From CAWGJF01 sp963715745 (GTDB lineage Bacteria > Bacteroidota > Ignavibacteria > Ignavibacteriales > Ignavibacteriaceae), in the NCBI GenBank assembly GCA_963715745.1, contig OY970271.1, positions 372,001 to 436,000 of the forward strand: DNA of 64,000 nucleotides, given 5' to 3'. The first letter of the stretch is position 1. Every line of letters starts with the position of its first letter. Both the position numbers and the translations under genes were made by a program. Shown here piece by piece: positions 1 through 7,188 of this stretch. The notes beneath the pieces are model-generated. The model saw nothing but the letters and a program-made list of their open reading frames with translations, was not told where the DNA came from and ran no database searches.

Positions 1-57
1 AAAGTCAAAATAGATTTATCCGGAGCCACTAAGGGAATCAATTCACCTAGAGAATGA
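1..57 (+). other. possible 3' end of a gene cut by the left edge
   Basis: Frame 1 is open from the first base and stops at TGA 55-57, giving the 18-residue tail KVKIDLSGATKGINSPRE. It ends 4 bases before the EamA gene and on the same strand, as an upstream operon member would. The tail is too short to recognise and could be a chance open frame. Confidence 0.3.
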
Positions 58-61
58 CAGT

Positions 62-247
62 TTGAAAAATAAGCTTACAATATTCGCTTTGATATTTCTT
101 GCTGTTGTTTTCTGGGGAAACTCATTCATTGCTACAAAACTCCTTCTCGCCGAAATTGAGCCGGTTACAATTATTGTTTTAAGACTGATAATAGCTTCTG
201 TTGTTCTTTCTGCTTATGCTTTAATTACTAAAAAAACTTTTCAATAA
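62..247 (+). CDS. EamA/DMT family permease, N-terminal part (frameshifted)
   Basis: First part of a drug/metabolite transporter of the EamA type, an inner-membrane permease with ten helices in two EamA repeats. The 61 residues from a TTG start cover helix 1 (with the family-typical 'FWGNSFIATK') and helix 2 (IIVLRLIIASVVLSAYAL). The frame then stops just after an A7 run at 230-236. Reading on in the -1 frame through that run continues as TKKNFSIKLKSHLYILLL, straight into the next open frame. Together the two parts give about 285 residues, the normal family length. This is one gene broken by a one-base indel or, less likely, expressed by slippage. The substrate is unknown. Confidence 0.75.
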   Translation: MKNKLTIFALIFLAVVFWGNSFIATKLLLAEIEPVTIIVLRLIIASVVLSAYALITKKTFQ

Positions 248-261
248 AACTCAAAAGTCAT

Positions 262-936
262 TTGTATATTTTGCTGCTTGCTGCAGTAGCATCATTTCAT
301 TTGTGGATACAGGTAACCGGACTTAAATTTACAACCGCATCAAACACCGGCTGGATTATCGGCACTGCACCGGTTTTTATAGCTGTCCTTGGAATAATTT
401 TCTTCAAGGAAAAAATTACTTTAATCCAGATATTGGGAATTGTTCTGGCTCTTACCGGGTTAATTTTGTTGATAAGCAAAGGCGATATAACCAATATAGA
501 TTTTATCAGCACAAAAGGTGATTTGCTTGTTCTTGCAAGTGCATTCACATGGGGAGTTTATTCAACAATAAATAAAAAGATTTCCCTTTCATATTCTCCA
601 ATGATGACTATTCTTTATCTTTTCATTTTTATGGCAATATTTATTGTCCCGTTCAATTTAACGCAAGAGAAAATAAACAGTATAATTCACTTGTCTTTCA
701 CCGGTTGGCTGATGGTTTCCTTCCTGGGAATATTTTGCTCCGGCGTTGCATATTCAATCTGGTCTTATGCGCTACACATTTTAGATTCGGGTAAAGTCGG
801 TGCATTTCTTTATATGGAACCCTTCGTAACAGTTCTTGCTGCATGGATATTTTTAAGCGAATCAATAACCCTGCTGATGATATTAAGTGGATTGATAATC
901 ACATTTGGTGTTGTATTGGTAAACAAGGAAAAATAA
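262..936 (+). CDS. EamA/DMT family permease, C-terminal part (frameshifted)
   Basis: Remaining 224 residues of the same EamA permease. It contains the rest of the first EamA repeat (...TGLKFTTASNTGWIIGTAPVF..., ending near GLILLISKGD) and the whole second repeat (from about residue 85, LLVLASAFTWGVYSTINKK, to the C-terminal helix LMILSGLIITFGVVLVNKE). The TTG given as its start has no ribosome-binding site and lies inside the expected coding region, so it is probably not a true start. A second, intact EamA gene lies at 9.55-10.46 kb, so loss of this copy could be tolerated. Confidence 0.8.
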   Translation: MYILLLAAVASFHLWIQVTGLKFTTASNTGWIIGTAPVFIAVLGIIFFKEKITLIQILGIVLALTGLILLISKGDITNIDFISTKGDLLVLASAFTWGVYSTINKKISLSYSPMMTILYLFIFMAIFIVPFNLTQEKINSIIHLSFTGWLMVSFLGIFCSGVAYSIWSYALHILDSGKVGAFLYMEPFVTVLAAWIFLSESITLLMILSGLIITFGVVLVNKEK

Positions 937-1017
937 TCCCATCCCGCATATTTTTTAATACAAAATCATTTTTTATTTTCTTAATGAACATTTCAAACAA
1001 ATAAATTTTGAATTATT

Positions 1018-1287
1018 ATGATTCTTGATGATTCGGAAAAACGCAAACCAAACATTGAATATCCGACAAAGTGGGGCTATAAAATAATCGGCAGAGACGT
1101 TGATGAAATGTTATCTGCAATTGAAGAATCAATAGAAGGGCTGGAATATGAAGTTACTCCTTCCAACATCAGCAGGAACGAAAAATATTACAGTCTTAAT
1201 CTAACCGTTTTAGTTCCATCCGAATTGATTCGTGACATTCTTTTTCAAAAGCTTGACAAGCATCCTTCGGTTATAATGGTTATTTAA
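1018..1287 (+). CDS. DUF493 (YbeD-like) family protein
   Basis: Small cytosolic protein of 89 residues, the usual length for DUF493/YbeD. The family signature is visible: the 'YPTKWGYKIIG' opening strand, the central 'YSLNLTVLVPS' strand and the C-terminal 'LDKHPSVIMVI'. YbeD has an ACT-like ferredoxin fold and has been proposed to be an allosteric or regulatory protein; its precise role is unsettled. The gene follows the EamA gene after about 80 bases and is followed on the same strand by a hypothetical gene 19 bases downstream, so co-transcription is possible. Confidence 0.8.
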   Translation: MILDDSEKRKPNIEYPTKWGYKIIGRDVDEMLSAIEESIEGLEYEVTPSNISRNEKYYSLNLTVLVPSELIRDILFQKLDKHPSVIMVI

Positions 1288-1306
1288 TTTTCAGGGAAAT
1301 AAGAAT

Positions 1307-1876
1307 TTGATTATAGAATGTGAAGTACCGGAACCGGTTAAACTTAATTGCTGGAAACATCACATGATGTTTATAAAAGAACAAACATTAAACGTTGATA
1401 AAAATGTTTCTGGTGATAAATTAAGTAAAATATTACTTTTAATTGGCGACTCGCAAATGGATTTATATTTCGGAAAGTTTTCTCCTAAACAGATTGCTTT
1501 GTTTGTAATGAATAAATTAAAAAAGAAATTTGTTTATAAGAATCAGGACTTTAAAGAATGGCTTAATAATAATGGGAAAAATTATAGGAAAATCGATTTG
1601 CCGGACAAATCAATCTGGGTTTTGAGAGAGGGAAATGAAAAGAAAAGATATATTCACATTCATCCGGGGAGATATTCTCCGTCATCTGTGAGAGTAAAAG
1701 CAATAACACTAAAGAGCGCAATTGCTATGATATCAAATTTCGGAACAGAAAGGAGCAAAAACCTTTATCTTAGTGATATTAATTCAATAAGGAAAGATGT
1801 TTTAAATCAACCACCCTTAAAATCAATTTCTTCATATTCAGGACAAGGAAAAATCATTTTATTGTTATGCGGTTAA
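1307..1876 (+). CDS. hypothetical protein
   Basis: Not recognised. The 189-residue product has no signal peptide or membrane helix. It is basic and contains an 'IHIHPGRYSPSSVRVKA' stretch followed by LKSAIAMI. The start is TTG at 1307, preceded by a weak GGGA-like sequence; no in-frame ATG lies closer to the N-terminus. It sits 4 bases upstream of the geranylgeranyl-reductase-like gene, so the two are very likely co-transcribed and translationally linked. Function cannot be assigned from the sequence. Confidence 0.6.
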   Translation: MIIECEVPEPVKLNCWKHHMMFIKEQTLNVDKNVSGDKLSKILLLIGDSQMDLYFGKFSPKQIALFVMNKLKKKFVYKNQDFKEWLNNNGKNYRKIDLPDKSIWVLREGNEKKRYIHIHPGRYSPSSVRVKAITLKSAIAMISNFGTERSKNLYLSDINSIRKDVLNQPPLKSISSYSGQGKIILLLCG

Positions 1877-1880
1877 AAAT

Positions 1881-3086
1881 ATGACTTATGATGTGATAAT
1901 ATGTGGAAGTGGAGCTACAGGTTCAACTGCTGCATATTTTCTTGCTGAAGCCGGACTGAAAGTTTTGGTTGTTGAAAAAGAGAAACTGCCAAGGTATAAA
2001 ACCTGCGGAGGGGGGGTGGTTTTTCGCGCCACACAAACGTTACCGTTCGATATATCCCGGGTGATAGAAAAAACTTTTCACATAATAGATATTCACGACT
2101 TCAAAAACCATCTCCATTTCGTTGTAAAAAGAAAATGTCCGATTGTTTTCCTGACGATGCGTGAAAACCTGGATTATTTTATTCTGCAAAAAGCATTTGA
2201 AAAGGGTGCGGAAGTCATAGATCAATTTTCACTTGATGGAATTTCAGTAGATAAAGAAGAAGTAATGATAAAGGCTGACAACCTGGAATTCAAAACAAAA
2301 TTTTTGATTGCTGCAGATGGTGCATTAAGTACAATAGCAAGACTTGTAAAATTTAAAACTTCTGAGGTAAAAGTCCCGGCACTGGAATATGAAGTTGAGT
2401 TGAGCAATTCGGAATATTTTAAAACACTTTCTGAATCATTACGATTTGATTTTGGAATTCTGGAGAATGGCTATTGCTGGGTTTTCCCAAAGAAAAATCA
2501 TTTATCAATTGGTATTGCTTCTATGCGAAAAAGTAATGCTTCGCTCAAGGGTTACTTAGAAAAGTATTTTGAAAAATTAGGAATTATGGGAGGAATTAAT
2601 AAAACAGAAAAGCATGGTTTTATTATTCCGGTTAAACCTTGCAGTGAATTTTCCGCAAATGAAAGAATTTTGTTTGCTGGTGATGCTATTGGTTTGGCAG
2701 ATCCGATTACTGCAGAAGGAATAAGCAATGCAATTGAAAGCGGGAAGGCTGCTGCCAAATCGATAATGGAGGTCGACTTAAATCCGGGAAAGGTTGTTGC
2801 AAATTATAAAATTAAAATTGATGAGATAACTGATGAATTAAAATATGCCCGATTTCTTGCATGGTTTGTTTACGCTTCTCCCAGAATAAGATCATTTGTC
2901 TTCAAACATTACGGAAGCAGGATAAGCGAGCTGCTGACCGATGTGATTACTTCTGGAAAAAACTATAAACAGATAGTTACTAATCCAATAAACTATCTGA
3001 AACTTTTTAAACCGGCTTATCTTTTTGGCAGGAATTTAAAAATAAAAACGGGAAGCAAAGAAGATCTTTTAACTTCCCGTGTTTAA
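1881..3086 (+). CDS. geranylgeranyl reductase-family FAD-dependent oxidoreductase
   Basis: Flavoprotein of the GGR/p-hydroxybenzoate hydroxylase superfamily, 401 residues, the family length. The N-terminal dinucleotide fold is clear (DVIICGSGATGSTAAYFLAE, then VVEKEKLPRYKTCGGG). A central 'IAADGALST' and the second FAD motif 'LFAGDAIGLADPITAEGI' are also present. Family members reduce geranylgeranyl chains of lipids or quinones; others are mono-oxygenases. In a carotenoid-making organism an isoprenoid substrate is plausible but unproven. The gene follows a hypothetical gene at 4 bases and ends convergently 11 bases from the thioredoxin gene. Confidence 0.8.
   Translation: MTYDVIICGSGATGSTAAYFLAEAGLKVLVVEKEKLPRYKTCGGGVVFRATQTLPFDISRVIEKTFHIIDIHDFKNHLHFVVKRKCPIVFLTMRENLDYFILQKAFEKGAEVIDQFSLDGISVDKEEVMIKADNLEFKTKFLIAADGALSTIARLVKFKTSEVKVPALEYEVELSNSEYFKTLSESLRFDFGILENGYCWVFPKKNHLSIGIASMRKSNASLKGYLEKYFEKLGIMGGINKTEKHGFIIPVKPCSEFSANERILFAGDAIGLADPITAEGISNAIESGKAAAKSIMEVDLNPGKVVANYKIKIDEITDELKYARFLAWFVYASPRIRSFVFKHYGSRISELLTDVITSGKNYKQIVTNPINYLKLFKPAYLFGRNLKIKTGSKEDLLTSRV
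3048..3080. terminator. hairpin between convergent genes
   Basis: ACGGGAAG (3048-3055) and CTTCCCGT (3073-3080) form a perfect 8-bp stem overlapping the last codons of the flavoprotein gene. It sits between two convergent genes with A/T-rich flanks, so it may end transcription in both directions. The loop is long (17 nt), which lowers confidence. Confidence 0.4.
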
Positions 3087-3097
3087 TTTGATTTTAA

Positions 3098-3460
3098 TTA
3101 TGCAACCTCTGCGAGCAGTTCTTTGTTGATTGCTTCTTTCAATGATTCTTTCGGAAGTGCACCAACAGCCATTTTGGGTTGTCCTTCCTTCGGAATGAAA
3201 AGCAGCGAAGGAATGCTTCTGATTCCAAACACAGCACCGAGCTCCTGTTCTTCATCGGTGTTAATTTTATAAAATTTTACCTTGCCATCATATTCTGTTG
3301 AAAGTTCGTCTATAATTGGTCCGACCATTCTGCATGGACCGCACCATGGAGCCCAGAAATCAATAACCGCCGGGGTTTCACCTTCATATTTCCATTCCTG
3401 GTTCTTTTCATAATTAAATACTTTTTCCAGGAATAGTTGTTTTGTTAAATGCTCTGTCAT
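3098..3460 (-). CDS. trxA: thioredoxin
   Basis: Thiol-disulfide oxidoreductase of 120 residues with the canonical active site WCGPC in 'VIDFWAPWCGPCRMVGP' and the conserved cis-proline in 'SIPSLLFIP'. It has an N-terminal extension of about 15 residues before the fold and no signal peptide, so it is cytosolic. It is the last gene of a minus-strand set running rhodanese, DUF6132-like, DUF2892, DUF302, thioredoxin, with short gaps. That context suggests it reduces persulfide or disulfide partners in sulfur handling as well as serving general functions. Confidence 0.92.
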   Translation of the reverse strand: MTEHLTKQLFLEKVFNYEKNQEWKYEGETPAVIDFWAPWCGPCRMVGPIIDELSTEYDGKVKFYKINTDEEQELGAVFGIRSIPSLLFIPKEGQPKMAVGALPKESLKEAINKELLAEVA

Positions 3461-3484
3461 CGGAAAACACCTTTCTTAAGTTAA

Positions 3485-3868
3485 TTATACTGATTGTAAT
3501 ACACGTTCAAGTTTTTCTTTTACCTGTTCTGCAACCGGAGCAATTTTTTCGTTGTCAACAACTTTTGTCATAATCATAGGATCAAAAACAGAAACAACAG
3601 TCTTATCTCCTTTTTCATAAACAATTATGTTGCATGGTAAAAGCAAACCAAGTTCTTCCTCTTCAAGTAATGCTTTGTGTGCTATCGGAGGATTGCATGC
3701 ACCGAGTATTGTGTACTTTTTAAAATCAACATTTATTTTTTTCTTCAAAGTTTCTTTTACATCAATTGAAGTCAAAACCCCGAAGCCTTCTTTCTTTAAC
3801 TCATCGGTTACTTTCTCAATTGCCTGCTCAAACGGCAGATCAATAGATTTTGAAAATCCATAATTCAT
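3485..3868 (-). CDS. DUF302 domain protein
   Basis: Protein of 127 residues matching the DUF302 family: N-terminal 'FEQAIEKVTDELKKEGFGVLTSIDVK', then 'YTILGACNPPIAHKALLEE' and 'LLLPCNIIVYEKGDKTVVSVFDP'. The conserved Cys in 'GACNPP' and the one in 'LPCN' are present. DUF302 proteins commonly neighbour rhodanese, DsrE-like and thioredoxin genes in sulfur-oxidising and other redox-active bacteria; the biochemical role is unknown. It is 24 bases upstream of trxA in the same operon. No signal peptide is seen. Confidence 0.85.
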   Translation of the reverse strand: MNYGFSKSIDLPFEQAIEKVTDELKKEGFGVLTSIDVKETLKKKINVDFKKYTILGACNPPIAHKALLEEEELGLLLPCNIIVYEKGDKTVVSVFDPMIMTKVVDNEKIAPVAEQVKEKLERVLQSV

Positions 3869-3888
3869 TTTAACATCCTCCCGATTTA

Positions 3889-4095
3889 TTACACAGATTT
3901 CTTTGCTGTTGAAAGTTTAAATGGTGCATAAAGCGGACAGAAACTCATTATGCTTGTCAACAGAAATACTACTGCAAATATTCCCAGAACAATTGCAGCA
4001 ACACCACTTATCTGGTTTGTGAAATAAAGTATAGCGATAACAATTGCCAGAATTACACGGATAATTCTATCAGCCGTTCCCATGTTCTTTTTCAT
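3889..4095 (-). CDS. DUF2892 (YgaP-like) membrane protein
   Basis: Small membrane protein of 68 residues with the DUF2892 pattern: an N-terminal 'MGTADRIIRVILA', two hydrophobic helices (about 11-28 and 32-52) and a 'CPLYAPF' motif after the second. In YgaP this module anchors a rhodanese domain to the membrane. Here it is a separate gene in an operon that also encodes a membrane-anchored rhodanese, so a joint membrane complex is a reasonable inference. Its start overlaps the end of the upstream gene by 26 bases, indicating translational coupling. Confidence 0.85.
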   Translation of the reverse strand: MKKNMGTADRIIRVILAIVIAILYFTNQISGVAAIVLGIFAVVFLLTSIMSFCPLYAPFKLSTAKKSV

Positions 4096-4321
4096 TTTTG
4101 TTTCCCTTTTTATAATAAAATGATTTAATAATTTTCCAATCTGTTAATATCAATCCAAAGAATAAGCCATATAATGTACTTCTTACCGGACTGCTTGTGA
4201 TAAGACAGCTTCCGTTACATCCAATCAATGCATAGTAAAGATATCCGCCAACCGAGCCAAGCATTACAGGTAAAAATACTTTTGTAAAAACTTTTAATTT
4301 ATTTTTCACCTTGAATTCCAT
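4070..4321 (-). CDS. DUF6132-like small membrane protein
   Basis: Protein of 83 residues with two predicted membrane segments (about 12-32 and 46-66). It carries the pattern 'GYLYYALIGCNGSCLITSSPVRSTLYG', which resembles DUF6132-type proteins found next to rhodanese and thioredoxin genes. The two cysteines in GCNGSC could take part in thiol or persulfide exchange, but this is inference. It overlaps the rhodanese gene upstream by 16 bases and the DUF2892 gene downstream by 26 bases. Confidence 0.65.
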   Translation of the reverse strand: MEFKVKNKLKVFTKVFLPVMLGSVGGYLYYALIGCNGSCLITSSPVRSTLYGLFFGLILTDWKIIKSFYYKKGNKNEKEHGNG

Positions 4322-4686
4322 CTTAACATTCCGCCTTTAAGGTTGGCGGCATTAAAACCAATTTTCTTCAGCTTAATTGCCGCTGAAAGACTCCGGCTTC
4401 CTGTTTCACAGTAGCAAACAATTTCTTTTCCGGTAAATTTCTTTAATTCATTATTTGATGAATTAATTTCATATACAGGAATGTGAAACGATCCCTTTAT
4501 TTTATTTCGATTTCGTTCCTTTTCAGTTCGTACATCCAGCAAAACGAGGTTTCTATCTTTCTTAATCTTATCCGAAAGTTCCTGAGCCGAATAATGAGTA
4601 ATTGATTTTATCTGGAAGTATTTTCTAACAATATAAAAAAGAACAAGAGCAATTAGTGCATATAGAAATATTTGTTCAGTTGTCAT
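4306..4686 (-). CDS. membrane-anchored rhodanese-like protein
   Basis: Sulfurtransferase of 126 residues. One N-terminal membrane helix (about 5-22) is followed by a single rhodanese domain with 'LVLLDVRTEKERNRNKIKGS' and the active-site loop 'VCYCETGSRS', whose cysteine is the persulfide carrier. The C-terminal 'LKGGMLRW' is also typical. It is the first gene of the rhodanese/DUF6132-like/DUF2892/DUF302/thioredoxin operon. Membrane anchoring puts the domain close to the small membrane proteins encoded next. The side of the membrane it faces is not certain. Confidence 0.88.
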   Translation of the reverse strand: MTTEQIFLYALIALVLFYIVRKYFQIKSITHYSAQELSDKIKKDRNLVLLDVRTEKERNRNKIKGSFHIPVYEINSSNNELKKFTGKEIVCYCETGSRSLSAAIKLKKIGFNAANLKGGMLRWNSR

Positions 4687-4750
4687 TCTTAATAATTAAA
4701 TTAATTTCACTTGGTTTGATAATAAAAAACAGAAAAGGATTCAATCTGTA

Positions 4751-4773
4751 AAAAGCCCCGCCGAAGCGGGACT
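4751..4773 (-). terminator. rho-independent terminator of the POT transporter gene
   Basis: AGCCCCGC (4754-4761) and GCGGGACT (4766-4773) pair with one mismatch around a CGAA loop. On the minus strand the stem is followed by TTTTT. It lies 10 bases past the stop of the peptide transporter gene and before the rhodanese operon. Confidence 0.8.
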
Positions 4774-4782
4774 AATAATATA

Positions 4783-6282
4783 TTATTCAGTTGCATGCTT
4801 CAGTTTTTTAAGAAACAGCCGAAGGATCAATGCTGCGAAAAATGAAGTAATAACCAGCAGCAAGAAAAATTGCCATAGCTCCCAATTTTGATAGAATCTA
4901 CCTACAAAACCGGAAAGATAATTCCCGACAGCAGTCGCGCCAAACCAGCCTCCCATCATTAGTCCTTTCATCTTTGGTGGCGAAACTTTTGAAACGAAAG
5001 AAAGACCCATTGGGCTTAAATGCAACTCAGCAAGTGTTAAGGTAAAATATGTGCCCATTAACCAATATGCTGACACGGTAATTGAAGAACTGCCACCATC
5101 CAGCGAAAGCATAGAAGGTAATCCTGTTGCAGCAATAACCATTATAACGTATGCTAAGCCGGTAATTATCATACCGATTCCAATTTTTGCAGGCGATGAT
5201 GGTTCTTTCCCCTTTTTATTTAAATAACCAAACCATCCTACGATAATAGGGGTAAGCAAAACAATAAACATTGGATTGAATGATTGAAATTGTTCGGGGG
5301 CAATTTCGTTTGAATTACCCAAAGTATTCAACTTGATAATTATAACAACCAGCCCAATAACAGCGAATAGCGCACCGATTGCTTTTGTCTTTGTTTCTTT
5401 GGATACAATTGAAGCTGCGCCACCAAGCAGTACAAAAAGAATAGCGTGCAAACCTATAACATCAAAAAGGAGATAGGTAAACTTACCAACAAACACATCC
5501 GTGTAATCTCTGGCAAAAAGTGAAAGCGCGGAACCATTCTGGTGAAAAGCCATCCAGAAGAAGATAACAATTGCAAAAATTGTCATCAGTGCTATAATTC
5601 TTTCTTTTTCCTGAGACTTAGTGAGGACTACATCTACATCAGTATTGTCTTTCTCTTTAGCGCGATAATCTGCATTTTTATAATGCTTCCTAAAGAGTAC
5701 AAATATCAAAAGAGAAATAACCATACCTGCTGCTGCAACTGCAAACCCGGCGTTGTAACCCTCAGCAAGCGTTGCGCTAAAGTTTTCCATTACAAAACGT
5801 TTTATACCGGCGGCAGCCATCGGCGCATAAAAAGCACCAATGTTAATTCCCATGTAAAAAATATTATATCCGGCGTCTTTTAGTGAACCTTGTGTGTGAG
5901 CATAAAGATTTCCCACAAGTACAGAGATGTTAGCCTTAAATAATCCATTTCCAACACAAACAATAAACAACGCAACATATAATTGAAAAGGTGAGCTTGT
6001 AGGGATGGCCATCATCACATAACCAATTCCCATTACTATGGCTCCGATTGATATCGTTTTCCCATAGCCAAGCACATTATCCGCAAGCCAGCCACCAATG
6101 AGGGGTGTGATATAAACTCCGGCAAGGAAAAGACCATAAACGTTAGTTGCGGTAGCAGCATCCCAACTGAAATTTTCCTGCATATAATAAACAAAGATGG
6201 CAAGCATGGTATAAAATCCGAATCGCTCCCACATCTCAGTAAAGAAAAGAACATACAATCCTTTCGGATGACCTTTAAACAT
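4783..6282 (-). CDS. POT family proton-dependent oligopeptide transporter
   Basis: MFS-fold peptide:H+ symporter of 499 residues with at least twelve predicted membrane helices. The family signatures are visible: 'FFTEMWERFGFYTMLAIFVYYM' (ExxERFxYY-like proton site in helix 1) and 'GGWLADNVLGYGKTI', then 'FYMGINIGAFYAPM', the PTR2 signature. It imports di- and tripeptides across the inner membrane. The gene stands alone with its own terminator. The upstream 240 bases hold no convincing gene on this strand. Confidence 0.92.
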   Translation of the reverse strand: MFKGHPKGLYVLFFTEMWERFGFYTMLAIFVYYMQENFSWDAATATNVYGLFLAGVYITPLIGGWLADNVLGYGKTISIGAIVMGIGYVMMAIPTSSPFQLYVALFIVCVGNGLFKANISVLVGNLYAHTQGSLKDAGYNIFYMGINIGAFYAPMAAAGIKRFVMENFSATLAEGYNAGFAVAAAGMVISLLIFVLFRKHYKNADYRAKEKDNTDVDVVLTKSQEKERIIALMTIFAIVIFFWMAFHQNGSALSLFARDYTDVFVGKFTYLLFDVIGLHAILFVLLGGAASIVSKETKTKAIGALFAVIGLVVIIIKLNTLGNSNEIAPEQFQSFNPMFIVLLTPIIVGWFGYLNKKGKEPSSPAKIGIGMIITGLAYVIMVIAATGLPSMLSLDGGSSSITVSAYWLMGTYFTLTLAELHLSPMGLSFVSKVSPPKMKGLMMGGWFGATAVGNYLSGFVGRFYQNWELWQFFLLLVITSFFAALILRLFLKKLKHATE

Positions 6283-6437
6283 TACTCCTCCTGAATAATT
6301 CCTTAAAGTTTTTAGAGTTCAACAGAAACTTACATCATATAATCGCACGGCAAGATAAGCAGTTTTTTAAATAATCACCACAAGTAAATTTAATCTTTTG
6401 TTATTTGTTTTTTAGGAGGAACAGAGATCAAAATGAA

Positions 6438-6681
6438 ATGAAAATCGTAAAGCCCGATCCGAAAAAAAGGATGAGAAGGCATATCTGGTCGGTTACAAAG
6501 AGAGGGTAATATTCTTTTCAGTATGGAAGATTTAGAAGACTCAACAGCGCTTAGATTTTTACATTACAATTGGCGTGAGGAAACAGATTTCTTTGCTTCG
6601 TGTAATTATCAGTGGGGATATTATTTAATGAGTCTGAAATTATATTGTGAAACCGGCAAAGGAATGCCATTCAAAGAATAA
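6438..6681 (+). CDS. small hypothetical protein, apparently frameshifted
   Basis: Two short frames read as one protein. From ATG 6438, 17 bases after an AGGAGGA site (6414-6420), a 23-residue basic peptide (MKIVKPDPKKRMRRHIWSVT...) runs to TAA at 6507-6509. The overlapping +1 frame continues as GNILFSMEDLEDSTALR and ends at TAA 6679-6681 with ...LYCETGKGMPFKE. An independent ATG at 6523 would give 52 residues. The reading becomes continuous if one base is gained or lost near AGAGAGGG (about 6499-6506). No family was recognised. The stop directly abuts the stop of the convergent YtxH-like gene. Confidence 0.4.
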
Positions 6682-7110
6682 TCATGAAAACCTTTCATGA
6701 TCACTTCGTCTTCTCATCCCTTCCCGTTTTGGCAGGTTCTCTGAATCAAGATCAAATTTATCTTCATTAAAAACAAAATCTTCAGTAATATCTTCAATAA
6801 GACCTTGGGGATGATTGTTATCTTTAATAATTTTTATTGCAGCATTTATACCGGACTTAATGCTTCTTATTTCGGTATCCATTGAGCGTAAAGCTTTTTT
6901 ATAAATGTGCCTTATGTTCATATCCACAGAAGAGAAAAATTCCCTGCTTTTTTCTTCAGCATTTTCCAGCAACAAATCAGAATCATTTATTAGAATTCTT
7001 CTGAAAACCTTTCCGCTATGAGTTGCAAATAAAAAAGTTATTAAGCTCCCGGCTGCTGCTCCGAGAAGAAAACACGAGGTAATTAGAAAAGAGTTTTGCT
7101 TTTTCGCCAT
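6682..7110 (-). CDS. YtxH-like protein
   Basis: Protein of 142 residues with an N-terminal membrane helix (about 7-29, 'SFLITSCFLLGAAAGSLITFLFA') followed by 'THSGKVFR', the arrangement seen in YtxH/gas-vesicle-like stress proteins. A long helical region with acidic and basic residues follows, then a charged tail (PKREGMRRRSDHERFS). Its function in the family is poorly known, with links to general stress. It lies upstream of nothing on the same strand and ends next to a small convergent ORF. Confidence 0.6.
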   Translation of the reverse strand: MAKKQNSFLITSCFLLGAAAGSLITFLFATHSGKVFRRILINDSDLLLENAEEKSREFFSSVDMNIRHIYKKALRSMDTEIRSIKSGINAAIKIIKDNNHPQGLIEDITEDFVFNEDKFDLDSENLPKREGMRRRSDHERFS

Positions 7111-7188
7111 GGAAATTTCAAAAAAAATTGATTGGTTTCAGGAAAGTATATAAGGAATAATTTTCAGGTTTTCAAGTTCAGAATAAAA

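Noticed and set aside
230..236. Programmed -1 frameshift in the EamA gene
   Set aside because: The zero-frame phase does not match the classic X-XXY-YYZ slip site (the P-site codon would re-pair with TAA), and no downstream hairpin was seen. A lost A is simpler.
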